Assembly: GCA_903903765.1 (NCBI GenBank)
Contig: CAIVAH010000234.1
Span: 1-16,087 of the forward strand
Length of the DNA: 16,087 nucleotides
Direction of reading: 5' to 3'
DNA from: an uncultured Methylococcaceae bacterium
GTDB lineage: Bacteria > Pseudomonadota > Gammaproteobacteria > Methylococcales > Methylomonadaceae
Part shown: positions 6,906 through 15,023 of the stretch, piece after piece
Position numbering within the stretch: position 1 is the stretch's first letter
How the letters are laid out: each line of letters opens with the position of its first letter
The notes under the pieces: generated by a model
The model's input: the letters and a program-made list of their open reading frames with translations, nothing else
What the model was told of the DNA's origin: nothing
Database searches by the model: none
Position numbers and translations under genes: made by a program

Positions 6906-7994
6906 ATGTCAGGAAATACATTAGGAAAACTTTTTACCGTCACCTCTTTTGGGGAGAGTCATGGTCCAGCGATTGGTTGTATTGTTGATGGTTGCCCTCC
7001 AGGAATGGCTTTAACGGAAGCCGATTTACAAGAAGATTTAGATCGCAGGAAACCCGGTACCTCAAGGCATACTACGCAACGTCGTGAGGCGGATGAAGTT
7101 AAAATATTATCCGGTGTGTTTGAAGGTAAAACCACGGGTACACCGATTAGTTTAATCATTGAGAATACCGATCAGCGTTCTAAAGATTATTCAAAAATTG
7201 CTGAAACTTTTAGACCCGGTCATGCCGATTATACCTATCAGCAAAAATATGGTTTTAGAGATTACCGGGGCGGTGGTCGTTCTTCAGCAAGAGAAACTGC
7301 TATGCGCGTTGCGGCAGGCGGTATTGCTAAAAAATATTTAAAAGAACACTGTGGTATCGAGGTGCGCGGGTATTTGTCACAACTGGGCCCTATTAAAATT
7401 GAAAAATTGGACTGGTCTATTATTGATAGCAATCCGTTTTTTTGTCCTGATGCTGATAAAGTGCCTGAGATGGAAGCCTATATGGATGCCTTGCGTAAAG
7501 AAGGTGAATCTATCGGTGCAAGAATTGAGGTAGTCGCTACCAATGTGCCACCGGGTTTGGGTGAACCTATTTTTGATCGTTTAGATGCAGACTTGGCTCA
7601 TGCTTTGATGAGTATTAATGCCGTAAAAGGGGTTGAGATCGGAGATGGTTTTGCCTGTATTGATACCAAAGGCACAAAATTTAGAGACGAAATGACCCCA
7701 GCAGGTTTTTTAAGTAATCATGCCGGTGGTATTTTAGGGGGAATATCCAGCGGGCAAAATGTGACCGCGAGTATTGCCCTTAAACCTACGGCAAGTTTAC
7801 GGTTGCCGGGTAAAAGTATTAATGTGCATGGTGAAGCGATTGATGTGGTTACTGAAGGGCGACATGATCCTTGTGTAGGTATTCGGGCAACACCCATTGC
7901 AGAAGCCATGATGGCTTTAGTTTTAATGGATCATTTATTACGACATCGTGCTCAAAATGTAAATGTTCTGTCTGGGTTAGCGATTCTTCGTTAA
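6906..7994 (+). CDS. aroC: Chorismate synthase
   Basis: AroC converts 5-enolpyruvylshikimate 3-phosphate to chorismate using reduced FMN, the last step of the shikimate pathway and the branch point to aromatic amino acids, folate and quinones. The 362 residues match the family. Its signatures are complete: [21 protein letters not shown] (4-24, with H19), [19 protein letters not shown] (47-65), [11 protein letters not shown] (106-116, with H106), [19 protein letters not shown] (121-139) and [18 protein letters not shown] (317-334). TAGG, five bases before the ATG and inside the end of prmB, serves as ribosome site, so the two genes are probably co-transcribed and translationally close. A hairpin follows the stop. 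Confidence 0.97.
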   Translation: MSGNTLGKLFTVTSFGESHGPAIGCIVDGCPPGMALTEADLQEDLDRRKPGTSRHTTQRREADEVKILSGVFEGKTTGTPISLIIENTDQRSKDYSKIAETFRPGHADYTYQQKYGFRDYRGGGRSSARETAMRVAAGGIAKKYLKEHCGIEVRGYLSQLGPIKIEKLDWSIIDSNPFFCPDADKVPEMEAYMDALRKEGESIGARIEVVATNVPPGLGEPIFDRLDADLAHALMSINAVKGVEIGDGFACIDTKGTKFRDEMTPAGFLSNHAGGILGGISSGQNVTASIALKPTASLRLPGKSINVHGEAIDVVTEGRHDPCVGIRATPIAEAMMALVLMDHLLRHRAQNVNVLSGLAILR

Positions 7995-8003
7995 GCTTTT
8001 ATG

Positions 8004-8025
8004 GGGCAACCCTTTTGGGTTGCCC
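8004..8025 (+). terminator. Strong hairpin after aroC lacking a T run
   Basis: GGGCAACCC (8004-8012) pairs perfectly with GGGTTGCCC (8017-8025) around a TTTT loop, starting nine bases after the aroC stop. No run of T follows, so it is not a textbook terminator. It may stabilise the 3' end of the message or terminate weakly. Confidence 0.55.
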
Positions 8026-8037
8026 TATCTAACTAGA

Positions 8038-8051
8038 GGGTATTAATACCC
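8038..8051. repeat. Perfect 14-base palindrome before the MFS gene
   Basis: GGGTATTAATACCC is its own reverse complement and ends nine bases before ATG 8061. Its position suits an operator, or a small fold around the start region. No regulator can be named. Confidence 0.5.
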
Positions 8052-8060
8052 AACACTATC

Positions 8061-9224
8061 ATGTCTATTCCTTATTGGCGATTATCTGCTTTATATTTAT
8101 TTTACTTTGCTAGTGTGGGTGCTTTTGTTCCTTATTGGAGTTTATATTTAAAGCACAGTGGTTTTAATCCCGCCGAAATTGGGCAACTTTCGGCAATGAT
8201 GTTAAGTACAAAAATTATTGCGCCTAATGTCTGGGGTTGGATAGCAGATTTTACCGGTAAAAGTGTTCGCATGATCCGATTGGCCTCCTTACTAACGGCT
8301 ATTTTATTTGCTGGTTTTTTATGGGTGCAGCAGTATGTTGGATTTGCGGTATTAATTGTTAGCTTTAGTTTTTTTTGGAATGCGGTATTACCGCAGTTTG
8401 AGGCGATAACGCTCTATCATTTAAAAGACCAGGCTTATCGTTATAGTCAAATAAGGCTTTGGGGTTCTGTAGGTTTTATTGTTACGGTGTTGGTGTTAGG
8501 TTGGATGTTTGAACACCGGTCTATTCAAGATCTGGTTTATTATTTATTAGCTTTGTTAGTGTTAAGTGCGCTGACAACGTTAACCACTCCCGAAGTTAAG
8601 CTAAACAATACAGAATCAATTAGCTTAAAACTATTGCCTATTTTAAAAACGCCTGCAGTGTTGGTTTTTTTAATAGTTAATATTTTGGTACAGATTTCTC
8701 ACACTCCGTATTATGTGTTTTTTTCACTTTATTTAAAGCACCATCAATATGGTTCAACTTTAATAGGGTCTTTGTGGGCGCTGGGTGTTGTGGCTGAAAT
8801 TGTGCTTTTTATTGTGATGAAGCCTCTTTTAAATCGTTTTTCTTTGCGGGCTATATTATTAGTCAGTTTATTTCTTGCATCTGTCCGGTGGTTACTGATC
8901 GCTTGGTTTCCTGAGCATTTATGGGTTTTAATTGCGGCACAATTGTGTCATGCAGCTACTTTTGGTGGGACGCATGTGGTGGCTATTCATTTTGTGCATC
9001 AATACTTTGGTGAACAGCATCAGGGTAAAGGGCAGGCGATTTATAATAGTTTAAGTTTTGGTATAGGTGGGGTGTTAGGCAGTTTTTTTAGTGGCCACTA
9101 TTGGGAATTGTTGGGTGGAAACTTTATATTTTCCATTGCCGCAGCTTGTTGTGGCTTGGCTTTTTTAATTGCTTATTATGGAATAGGACCGAAAAATAAG
9201 CAGGTTAAGCAGGTCTTAGGATAA
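8061..9224 (+). CDS. MFS permease, HcaT-like (MFS_1_like) family
   Basis: A 387-residue, strongly hydrophobic protein with about 12 membrane helices. The N-terminal WRLSALYLFYFASVGAFVPYWSLYLKHSGFNPAEIGQL pattern and the KIIAPNVWGWIADFTGKSVRMIR loop between helices 2 and 3 (the MFS motif-A position) match the group that holds the E. coli 3-phenylpropionate permease HcaT and relatives. The second half opens near LKTPAVLVFLIVNILVQISHTPYYVFFSLYLKHHQYGSTLIG. The substrate is unknown, and I would not transfer phenylpropionate transport to it. Its stop is 33 bases before lpxK and in the same direction, so it could be the first gene of the LPS unit. No strong ribosome site precedes the ATG, but the N-terminus fits the family. 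Confidence 0.85.
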   Translation: MSIPYWRLSALYLFYFASVGAFVPYWSLYLKHSGFNPAEIGQLSAMMLSTKIIAPNVWGWIADFTGKSVRMIRLASLLTAILFAGFLWVQQYVGFAVLIVSFSFFWNAVLPQFEAITLYHLKDQAYRYSQIRLWGSVGFIVTVLVLGWMFEHRSIQDLVYYLLALLVLSALTTLTTPEVKLNNTESISLKLLPILKTPAVLVFLIVNILVQISHTPYYVFFSLYLKHHQYGSTLIGSLWALGVVAEIVLFIVMKPLLNRFSLRAILLVSLFLASVRWLLIAWFPEHLWVLIAAQLCHAATFGGTHVVAIHFVHQYFGEQHQGKGQAIYNSLSFGIGGVLGSFFSGHYWELLGGNFIFSIAAACCGLAFLIAYYGIGPKNKQVKQVLG

Positions 9225-9257
9225 AATACCTAGGATTAAGGTCATCTAATAAACACC

Positions 9258-10253
9258 ATGAAAAAAACTTTTACGCGTTGGATAACTGATGTTTGGTATG
9301 AAGACCATTTTATCGGTGCTTTATTAATGCCTTTAGGGTTTTTATTTAGCGATGTGGTTAAGTTTAGAAAGTTTTTATACCGTATTGGTGTTTTAAAGCG
9401 TCACAAACTTTCCGTCCCGGTTGTAGTGGTTGGTAATATTACTGTAGGGGGTACAGGAAAGACGCCTTTGACCATTTGGTTGGCTAATTTGCTTCAGGCG
9501 TCTGGGTTTAAACCGGGTATTATTAGCCGGGGTTATGGGGGTAAAGCAGAAGATTGGCCGCAACGGGTAACACCAGACAGCGATCCGCATTTTATCGGCG
9601 ACGAAGCTTTATTAATGGCAAAACAAACGGGCTGTCCTATTGCGGTAGGCCCTATTCGCGCGGCGGCCGCACAACTGTTAATTGCTGAAGCAGGCTGTGA
9701 TCTGATTATTTCTGATGATGGTTTACAGCATTATGCCTTACATAGAGACATAGAAATTGCTGTTGTTGATGGTGAGCGCCGTTTTGGCAATGGTTATTGT
9801 TTGCCCGCGGGCCCCTTACGCGAACCTATTGAGCGCTTAAATAGCGTTGATTTTGTGATAGTTAACGGCGACGCTTATGAAGAAAACGAGTTGGCAATGC
9901 GTTTAGTGGGTGATGAGTTGGTTAATTGTAGTACCGGTACTTTAAAAAACTTATCAGACTTTAAGGATGTCGAATGTCATGCGCTGGCCGGTATCGGTAA
10001 TCCGAAACGGTTTTTTAAGGTATTGGAATCAGCGGGTATTCCTTGTAAAGCCCACAGTTTTCCTGATCATCATCAATATCAATCTAATGAGATTGTTTTT
10101 GGTGATGATAAACCCGTTCTCATGACCGAAAAAGATGCCGTAAAATGTATGGGTTTTGCTGGTGCTCAGCATTGGTATTTACCGGTAAAAGTCGTTCCTG
10201 ATTCTTCGTTTTCAGAACAATTCTTAAATTTATTAAAGAGAAAAGCATGTTAG
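9258..10253 (+). CDS. lpxK: Tetraacyldisaccharide 4'-kinase (lipid A kinase)
   Basis: LpxK phosphorylates the 4' position of the tetraacyldisaccharide 1-phosphate to make lipid IVA, at the cytoplasmic face of the inner membrane. The 331 residues are the normal size. An N-terminal hydrophobic helix (about 19-35) anchors it. The P-loop is [12 protein letters not shown] (59-70), followed by ISRGYGGK (89-96), and DDGLQHY (153-159) is the conserved metal/catalytic segment of the family. The C-terminal part contains the FPDHHQY and [10 protein letters not shown] motifs. The next gene starts inside its last codons, and kdsB overlaps that one, so lpxK, the small Trm112-like gene and kdsB form one tight unit as in E. 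coli. Confidence 0.96.
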   Translation: MKKTFTRWITDVWYEDHFIGALLMPLGFLFSDVVKFRKFLYRIGVLKRHKLSVPVVVVGNITVGGTGKTPLTIWLANLLQASGFKPGIISRGYGGKAEDWPQRVTPDSDPHFIGDEALLMAKQTGCPIAVGPIRAAAAQLLIAEAGCDLIISDDGLQHYALHRDIEIAVVDGERRFGNGYCLPAGPLREPIERLNSVDFVIVNGDAYEENELAMRLVGDELVNCSTGTLKNLSDFKDVECHALAGIGNPKRFFKVLESAGIPCKAHSFPDHHQYQSNEIVFGDDKPVLMTEKDAVKCMGFAGAQHWYLPVKVVPDSSFSEQFLNLLKRKAC

Positions 10254-10441
10254 ATACTAAATTACTGGATATTTTGGCTTGTCCGCTGTGTAAGAGTTCT
10301 TTGCATTATGACAAGGTTAAAGATGAATTGATTTGCCGTGCTGATCGTTTAGCCTTTCCCGTTAGGGATGGTATCCCGGTGATGCTTGAAGATGAAGCGC
10401 GGACTTTAAGCGCTGAAGAAACAGATGTTTTATATAAATGA
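10247..10441 (+). CDS. ycaR: Trm112 family small protein, YcaR-like
   Basis: A 64-residue protein with the Trm112/YcaR pattern: [14 protein letters not shown] (6-19, cysteines 12 and 15), [20 protein letters not shown] (28-47, C30) and EARTLSAEE near the end. The bacterial members are small zinc-ribbon-like proteins; the role of YcaR is not settled, although its place between lpxK and kdsB is widely conserved. Its ATG lies within the last codons of lpxK (7-base overlap), and its TGA overlaps the kdsB ATG (ATGA), which points to translational coupling across all three genes. Confidence 0.92.
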   Translation: MLDTKLLDILACPLCKSSLHYDKVKDELICRADRLAFPVRDGIPVMLEDEARTLSAEETDVLYK

Positions 10442-11217
10442 GTTTAGCGTTTAAAGTCGTTATTCCGGCTCGGTATGCTTCGACACGCTTGCCAGGGAAA
10501 CCTTTATTAGATATTGCCGGTAAACCGATGATTGCGCATGTTTGTGAGCGTGCACAAGAAGCCGGTGCTGAAGAGATTGTTGTGGCTACGGACCATGTGC
10601 AAATTCAAGAAGTGGTCAGTGCGCTAGGTATTCGGGTAGTTATGACCGATCCTAATCATCAAAGCGGTACAGAACGAATTGCCGAAGTTGCTAAACTCTG
10701 TGGTTGGAACGCAGATCAAATTATTGTTAATTTGCAAGGTGATGAACCTTTAATTCCACCGCACTTAATTACTCAAGTTGCCTATGCTCTAGCCAACCAA
10801 AAATTGGCCGGAATTGCGACCTTAGCCGCTAAAATTGAAAAGGCCGAAGAGATATTTAATCCAAACGCTGTTAAAGTGGTACTTAATAAGTTGGGTTATG
10901 CATTGTACTTTAGTCGTGCACCCATTCCTTGGGAGCGCGATCATTTTTCGCTTTCAGGTGCTGAGCCTTCCGGTAAAATAGCTTATCTCCGCCATATTGG
11001 TATGTATGCCTATACCGTGAGTTTTTTAGAGCGCTATTGTGCTTGGGAATCTTCAACCTTAGAAACGATAGAAGCTTTAGAGCAACTTAGAATTCTTTGG
11101 CAGGGTGAAGCCATTGCGGTCAGTGTGGTTGATAAAACGCCACCCGCTGGAGTTGATACGCCAGAAGATTTAGCTAGAGTTACTGATATTATTAGCTTAA
11201 ATAGTGCTAATATTTGA
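10438..11217 (+). CDS. kdsB: 3-deoxy-manno-octulosonate cytidylyltransferase (CMP-Kdo synthetase)
   Basis: KdsB activates Kdo with CTP to form CMP-Kdo, the donor used by WaaA to add Kdo to lipid IVA, which is the pathway product downstream of LpxK. The 259 residues fit the family. Motifs are [24 protein letters not shown] (8-31, nucleotide binding), [76 protein letters not shown] and [11 protein letters not shown]. All expected motifs are present. The start overlaps the stop of the preceding gene by four bases. Confidence 0.97.
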   Translation: MSLAFKVVIPARYASTRLPGKPLLDIAGKPMIAHVCERAQEAGAEEIVVATDHVQIQEVVSALGIRVVMTDPNHQSGTERIAEVAKLCGWNADQIIVNLQGDEPLIPPHLITQVAYALANQKLAGIATLAAKIEKAEEIFNPNAVKVVLNKLGYALYFSRAPIPWERDHFSLSGAEPSGKIAYLRHIGMYAYTVSFLERYCAWESSTLETIEALEQLRILWQGEAIAVSVVDKTPPAGVDTPEDLARVTDIISLNSANI

Positions 11218-11255
11218 CATTAAAGATTAATATCAGTAACTTAAGCTGTTTTTTT

Positions 11256-11300
11256 GTAACTTTCTACATTACTTAGGTGTAATAAGAGTTACTTTTTTTT
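11256..11300 (+). terminator. AT-rich hairpin with T8 run after kdsB
   Basis: GTAACT (11256-11261) pairs with AGTTAC (11287-11292), and an inner ATTAC/GTAAT stem (11269-11273 with 11280-11284) closes a six-base loop. Eight T follow (11293-11300). It starts 39 bases after the kdsB stop and ends 36 bases before the next start, so it should end the LPS unit. A second GTAACT at 11236-11241 could compete for the same right arm. A sigma-70-like pair (TTGTAA 11254, TGTAAT 11278, 18-base spacer) overlaps it and is an alternative reading. Confidence 0.6.
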
Positions 11301-11336
11301 AATTTCACTCATACTTGGGTTGTTCAAGAACTGTTA

Positions 11337-12521
11337 ATGCAAGAATTTCATAGAATAAGTCGTTTACCTCCCTACGTTTTTAATATTGTAAATGAATTAA
11401 AAGCCAAAGCCAGAGCAGCTGGCGAGGACATTATTGATTTTGGTATGGGGAATCCAGATCAAGCAACGCCTCAACACATTGTTGATAAATTAATAGAAGC
11501 CGTACAACGTCCTGATACACATCGTTATTCGGTTTCTAAAGGTATTCCACGCTTAAGAAAAGCCATTTGTAATTGGTATAAAACCCGTTTTGATGTCGAT
11601 TTAGATCCAGAAACAGAAGCAATTGTAACAATCGGTTCTAAAGAAGGTTTAGCGCATTTAGCTTTAGCCACCTTAGGCCCGGGTGATGTTGTTTTAGTGC
11701 CTAATCCGGCTTACCCTATTCATCCTTATGGCGTGGTAATTGCTGGTGCTGATTTGCGCCATGTACCGATGGTTCCGGGTGGCGATTTTTTTGAAGAATT
11801 GCAAAAAGCCATTGTTGATTCATGGCCGAAACCTAAGATGCTTATTTTAAATTTTCCAGGTAATCCAACGACTCAGTGTGTAGAACTGGATTTCTTTGAG
11901 AAAATTGTTGCTGTTGCTAAAGAGCATAATATTTGGGTTGTCCAAGATATTGCCTATGCAGATATCGTGTTTGATGGTTATAAAACCCCCTCTATTTTGC
12001 AAGTTGAAGGCGCAAAAGATATCGCAGTGGAATTCTTCTCCATGTCTAAAAGTTATAACATGCCGGGTTGGCGGGTTGGCTTTATGTGTGGTAATAAAGA
12101 ATTAGTGTCTGCTTTAGCTCGTATTAAATCGTATCTTGATTACGGTACTTTTGCGCCGATTCAAATTGCGGCTATTGCTGCATTGGAAGGCCCGCAAGAC
12201 TGCGTTACTGAAATAGCTGAGATGTATAGAAAGCGCCGCGACGTACTCTGTGAAGGTTTAACTGCCGCGGGATGGCCGGTAGAAAAACCTAAGGCGACTA
12301 TGTTTGTTTGGGCAAAAATTCCAGATGCGTATAAAGACATGGGCTCTTTAGAGTTTTCTAAAAAATTACTTTTAGAAGCCAAAGTGGCTGTGGCACCGGG
12401 TGTTGGATTTGGTAATTATGGTGATGATCATGTACGCTTTGGTTTAATTGAAAATGAACATCGTACTCGCCAAGCGGTTAGAGGCATAAGAATGATGATG
12501 AAAAAAGACGGTGTTATTTAG
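11337..12521 (+). CDS. alaC: PLP-dependent aminotransferase, AlaC (glutamate-pyruvate) type
   Basis: A 394-residue fold-type I aminotransferase of the class I/II group. It resembles E. coli AlaC, which makes alanine from pyruvate and glutamate, along nearly its whole length: [16 protein letters not shown] (7-22), [16 protein letters not shown] (30-45), [20 protein letters not shown] (58-77), [20 protein letters not shown] (94-113), [12 protein letters not shown] (121-132), the N176 region ([13 protein letters not shown]), D204 and Y207 (QDIAYAD), the PLP lysine K238 in [15 protein letters not shown], and a C-terminal HVRFGLIEN. It lies ahead of hom and thrC in the same direction, so a role in supplying or balancing amino groups for the aspartate family is possible. 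Family membership is firm; the preferred substrate is inferred. Confidence 0.9.
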   Translation: MQEFHRISRLPPYVFNIVNELKAKARAAGEDIIDFGMGNPDQATPQHIVDKLIEAVQRPDTHRYSVSKGIPRLRKAICNWYKTRFDVDLDPETEAIVTIGSKEGLAHLALATLGPGDVVLVPNPAYPIHPYGVVIAGADLRHVPMVPGGDFFEELQKAIVDSWPKPKMLILNFPGNPTTQCVELDFFEKIVAVAKEHNIWVVQDIAYADIVFDGYKTPSILQVEGAKDIAVEFFSMSKSYNMPGWRVGFMCGNKELVSALARIKSYLDYGTFAPIQIAAIAALEGPQDCVTEIAEMYRKRRDVLCEGLTAAGWPVEKPKATMFVWAKIPDAYKDMGSLEFSKKLLLEAKVAVAPGVGFGNYGDDHVRFGLIENEHRTRQAVRGIRMMMKKDGVI

Positions 12522-12586
12522 GACTACTGCACTAGCAACTGTCTCAATCACTTTGGAATGTGAACGAATTTTAACTGGAGCTTAAC

Positions 12587-13897
12587 GTGAAACCCGTAAA
12601 AGTAGGTGTATTAGGACTCGGTACTGTCGGTGGCGGTACGGTTAATGTCTTAAAGCGAAATGTTGCAGAGATTGCGCGTCGTGCAGGTAGAGAAATAGTC
12701 ATTACTCGGGCTTCTGCAAAAGATTTAAATAAAGCGCGGATATGCGACACGCAGGGCATTTTATTAAGTAATGATCCTATGGACATTATTAATGATCCTG
12801 AGATTGAGATAGTTCTAGAATTAATTGGCGGTGCGGGCCCAGTTAAAGAATGGGTGCTAAAAGCCTTGGAAAACGGTAAACATGTCGTTACTGCTAATAA
12901 ATCTTTAATTGCCTTACATGGTAATGAAATATTTGCTAAAGCCAGTGAGAAAGGAGTCATCGTGGCATTTGAAGCCGCTGTGGCCGGTGGTATTCCCATT
13001 ATAAAAGCCATTCGAGAAGGTTTAAGTGGTAATGAAATTGAATGGTTAGCCGGTATCATTAACGGTACGGGTAATTTTATTCTGACCGAAATGCGTGATA
13101 AAGGCCGCGACTTTTTAGATGTGTTAGCAGAAGCGCAAGCCCTAGGTTACGCCGAAGCAGATCCTACTTTTGATGTGGAAGGCATTGACGCGGGCCATAA
13201 ATTAACCATTTTAGCTTCAATCGCTTTTGGTATTCCTTTACAGTTCGATAAAGTGTTCACTGAGGGTATTACACAAATAACCCGTCTTGATGTGGAATAT
13301 GCGGAACAATTAGGTTATCGCATAAAACATTTAGGTATCGCAAGGAAGACCCCTGAGGGTGTTGAGTTAAGAGTGCATCCCACTTTAATCCCTGAGCGTC
13401 GTTTAATTGCCAATGTTAATGGTGTGATGAATGCGGTGTTAGTCAAAGGTGATGCTGTGGGTGCTACCTTGTATTATGGTGCAGGTGCCGGTGCAGAACC
13501 CACCGCTTCTGCAGTGGTGGCTGATGTGGTTGATGTGGTGAGAGCGTTAACATCTGATCCAGAGAATAGAGTGCCACATTTGGCTTTTCAAGCCGACGCC
13601 ATCGCAGATATTCCTGTATTAAGCTCAGAGAGTTTTAAAACCTCTTATTACTTACGTTTAAATGCCGAAGATAAACCTGGCGTATTAGCTGATGTGACAC
13701 GTATTTTGGCTGATCATCATATTAGTATTGAAGCGATCATTCAAAAAGAACCTCCACGTGACGAAACTAATATACCCATTATTTTACTAACCCAAATTAC
13801 TTTAGAAAAAGAAATGAACGCGGCGATTGCAGAAATCGAAGCTTTACAAACAGTGACTGGTAAAGTCAATCGCATCCGCCTAGAAACCTTAGGATAA
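12587..13897 (+). CDS. hom: Homoserine dehydrogenase
   Basis: Reduces aspartate semialdehyde to homoserine with NAD(P)H, the branch step to threonine and methionine. The 436 residues are the standard monofunctional form, with no aspartokinase domain. The N-terminal dinucleotide fold has GLGTVGGGTV (10-19), followed by TANKSLIALHG (102-112, K105). The substrate domain has EAAVAGGIPIIKAIREGL (129-146), GIINGTGNFILTEM (156-169) and ADPTFDVEGIDAGHKL (191-206), with catalytic-type D201 and K205. A C-terminal ACT domain (about 353-427, SYYLRLNAEDKPGVLADV) suggests feedback control by threonine, as is common in the family. It starts at GTG 12587 with GGAG six bases upstream. Nine bases separate it from thrC. 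Confidence 0.96.
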   Translation: MKPVKVGVLGLGTVGGGTVNVLKRNVAEIARRAGREIVITRASAKDLNKARICDTQGILLSNDPMDIINDPEIEIVLELIGGAGPVKEWVLKALENGKHVVTANKSLIALHGNEIFAKASEKGVIVAFEAAVAGGIPIIKAIREGLSGNEIEWLAGIINGTGNFILTEMRDKGRDFLDVLAEAQALGYAEADPTFDVEGIDAGHKLTILASIAFGIPLQFDKVFTEGITQITRLDVEYAEQLGYRIKHLGIARKTPEGVELRVHPTLIPERRLIANVNGVMNAVLVKGDAVGATLYYGAGAGAEPTASAVVADVVDVVRALTSDPENRVPHLAFQADAIADIPVLSSESFKTSYYLRLNAEDKPGVLADVTRILADHHISIEAIIQKEPPRDETNIPIILLTQITLEKEMNAAIAEIEALQTVTGKVNRIRLETLG

Positions 13898-13906
13898 TTA
13901 CATATC

Positions 13907-14980
13907 ATGCATAAACATTACACTGGATTAATTGAGCGTTACAAAGACCGTTTACCGGTTAGCGCAAGCACACGCATTATTAGCTTGAATGAAGGCAATA
14001 CGCCGATGATTCAATTACAAAACATTCCTAGAATGTTAGGTAAAGACGTTGATATTTATGTTAAGTTTGAAGGTTTAAATCCAACGGGTTCATTTAAAGA
14101 TCGTGGTATGACCATGGCTGTCACCAAAGCAGTGGAAGAGGGCAGTCAAGCGATTATTTGTGCCTCAACCGGTAATACTTCCGCTTCTGCCGCTGCGTAT
14201 GCTGCCCGTGCAGGTATTAAGGCTTTTGTATTGATTCCCGATGGCAAAATAGCTTTAGGTAAGTTGGCGCAAACTTTGATGTACAACGCGACTATTATTC
14301 AGATTAATGGTAACTTTGACCAAGGTATGGAATTAGTTAAAGAAGTGGCAAATCATGCACCTGTTACTATCGTTAACTCAATTAATCCGTTTAGATTAGA
14401 AGGTCAAAAAACCGCTGCCTTTGAGATTGTAGATGATCTAGGTTTCGCCCCTGATTATCATTGTTTACCAGTAGGTAATGCGGGTAATATTTCGGCTTAC
14501 TGGAAAGGTTATAAAGAATATGCTTTGGATCGCGTGTGTAGTAATCGCCCAGTCATGTGTGGTTATCAAGCGGCAGGCGCTGCGCCTTTTGTGGCAGGTC
14601 ATCCTGTGGAAAATCCAGAAACTATTGCAACTGCGATTCGTATTGGCAATCCGCAATCTTGGGATTTTGCATGGGCGGCTCAACAAGAATCAGGTGGCTG
14701 GTTCGATAAATTTTCTGATGCAGAAATCTTAGTAGCGCAAAAGATGTTATCGCAATATGAAGGTATCTTTTGTGAGCCCGCCTCTGCTACTTCATTAGCG
14801 GGGGCTATGCAAGACATTAAGTCTGGTAAAATCCCCGAAGGTAGTAAAATAGTGTGTACTTTAACCGGTAATGGTATTAAAGATCCTGAAATAGCTATGC
14901 AACAATGTGCTGACTCAAAACCAGTGACAATCGATGCAGATCTTGATTCTGTTAAACGCGCTATCTTAGATAGTTTTTAA
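13907..14980 (+). CDS. thrC: Threonine synthase
   Basis: A PLP enzyme that converts O-phosphohomoserine to threonine, the last step of the pathway. At 357 residues it is the short form (Bacillus-like), not the roughly 430-470-residue form of enterics and Pseudomonas. FEGLNPTGSFKDRGM (54-68) carries the PLP lysine K64, ASTGNTSASAAAYAARAG (about 88-105) the substrate loop, GNAGNISAYWKGY the phosphate-binding glycine loop, and LTGNGIKDP a C-terminal motif of the family. It follows hom closely and shares its direction. Its substrate would need homoserine kinase, which is not encoded here. Confidence 0.95.
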   Translation: MHKHYTGLIERYKDRLPVSASTRIISLNEGNTPMIQLQNIPRMLGKDVDIYVKFEGLNPTGSFKDRGMTMAVTKAVEEGSQAIICASTGNTSASAAAYAARAGIKAFVLIPDGKIALGKLAQTLMYNATIIQINGNFDQGMELVKEVANHAPVTIVNSINPFRLEGQKTAAFEIVDDLGFAPDYHCLPVGNAGNISAYWKGYKEYALDRVCSNRPVMCGYQAAGAAPFVAGHPVENPETIATAIRIGNPQSWDFAWAAQQESGGWFDKFSDAEILVAQKMLSQYEGIFCEPASATSLAGAMQDIKSGKIPEGSKIVCTLTGNGIKDPEIAMQQCADSKPVTIDADLDSVKRAILDSF

Positions 14981-15023
14981 ATCTAGTTATCCAAATATTT
15001 TGCAATTGAAAAAAAATATCCTA

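Noticed and set aside
12571..13059. Open minus-strand frame of about 160 codons across the start of hom
   Set aside because: It is antisense to a gene with complete catalytic motifs, has a biased composition (Ser/Pro/Thr-rich) expected of a shadow frame and resembles no family.
14961..14978. Hairpin CTATC-TTA-GATAG with T5 at the end of thrC as a terminator
   Set aside because: The stem is only five pairs, AT-rich and inside the coding sequence up to the stop codon; too weak to call.
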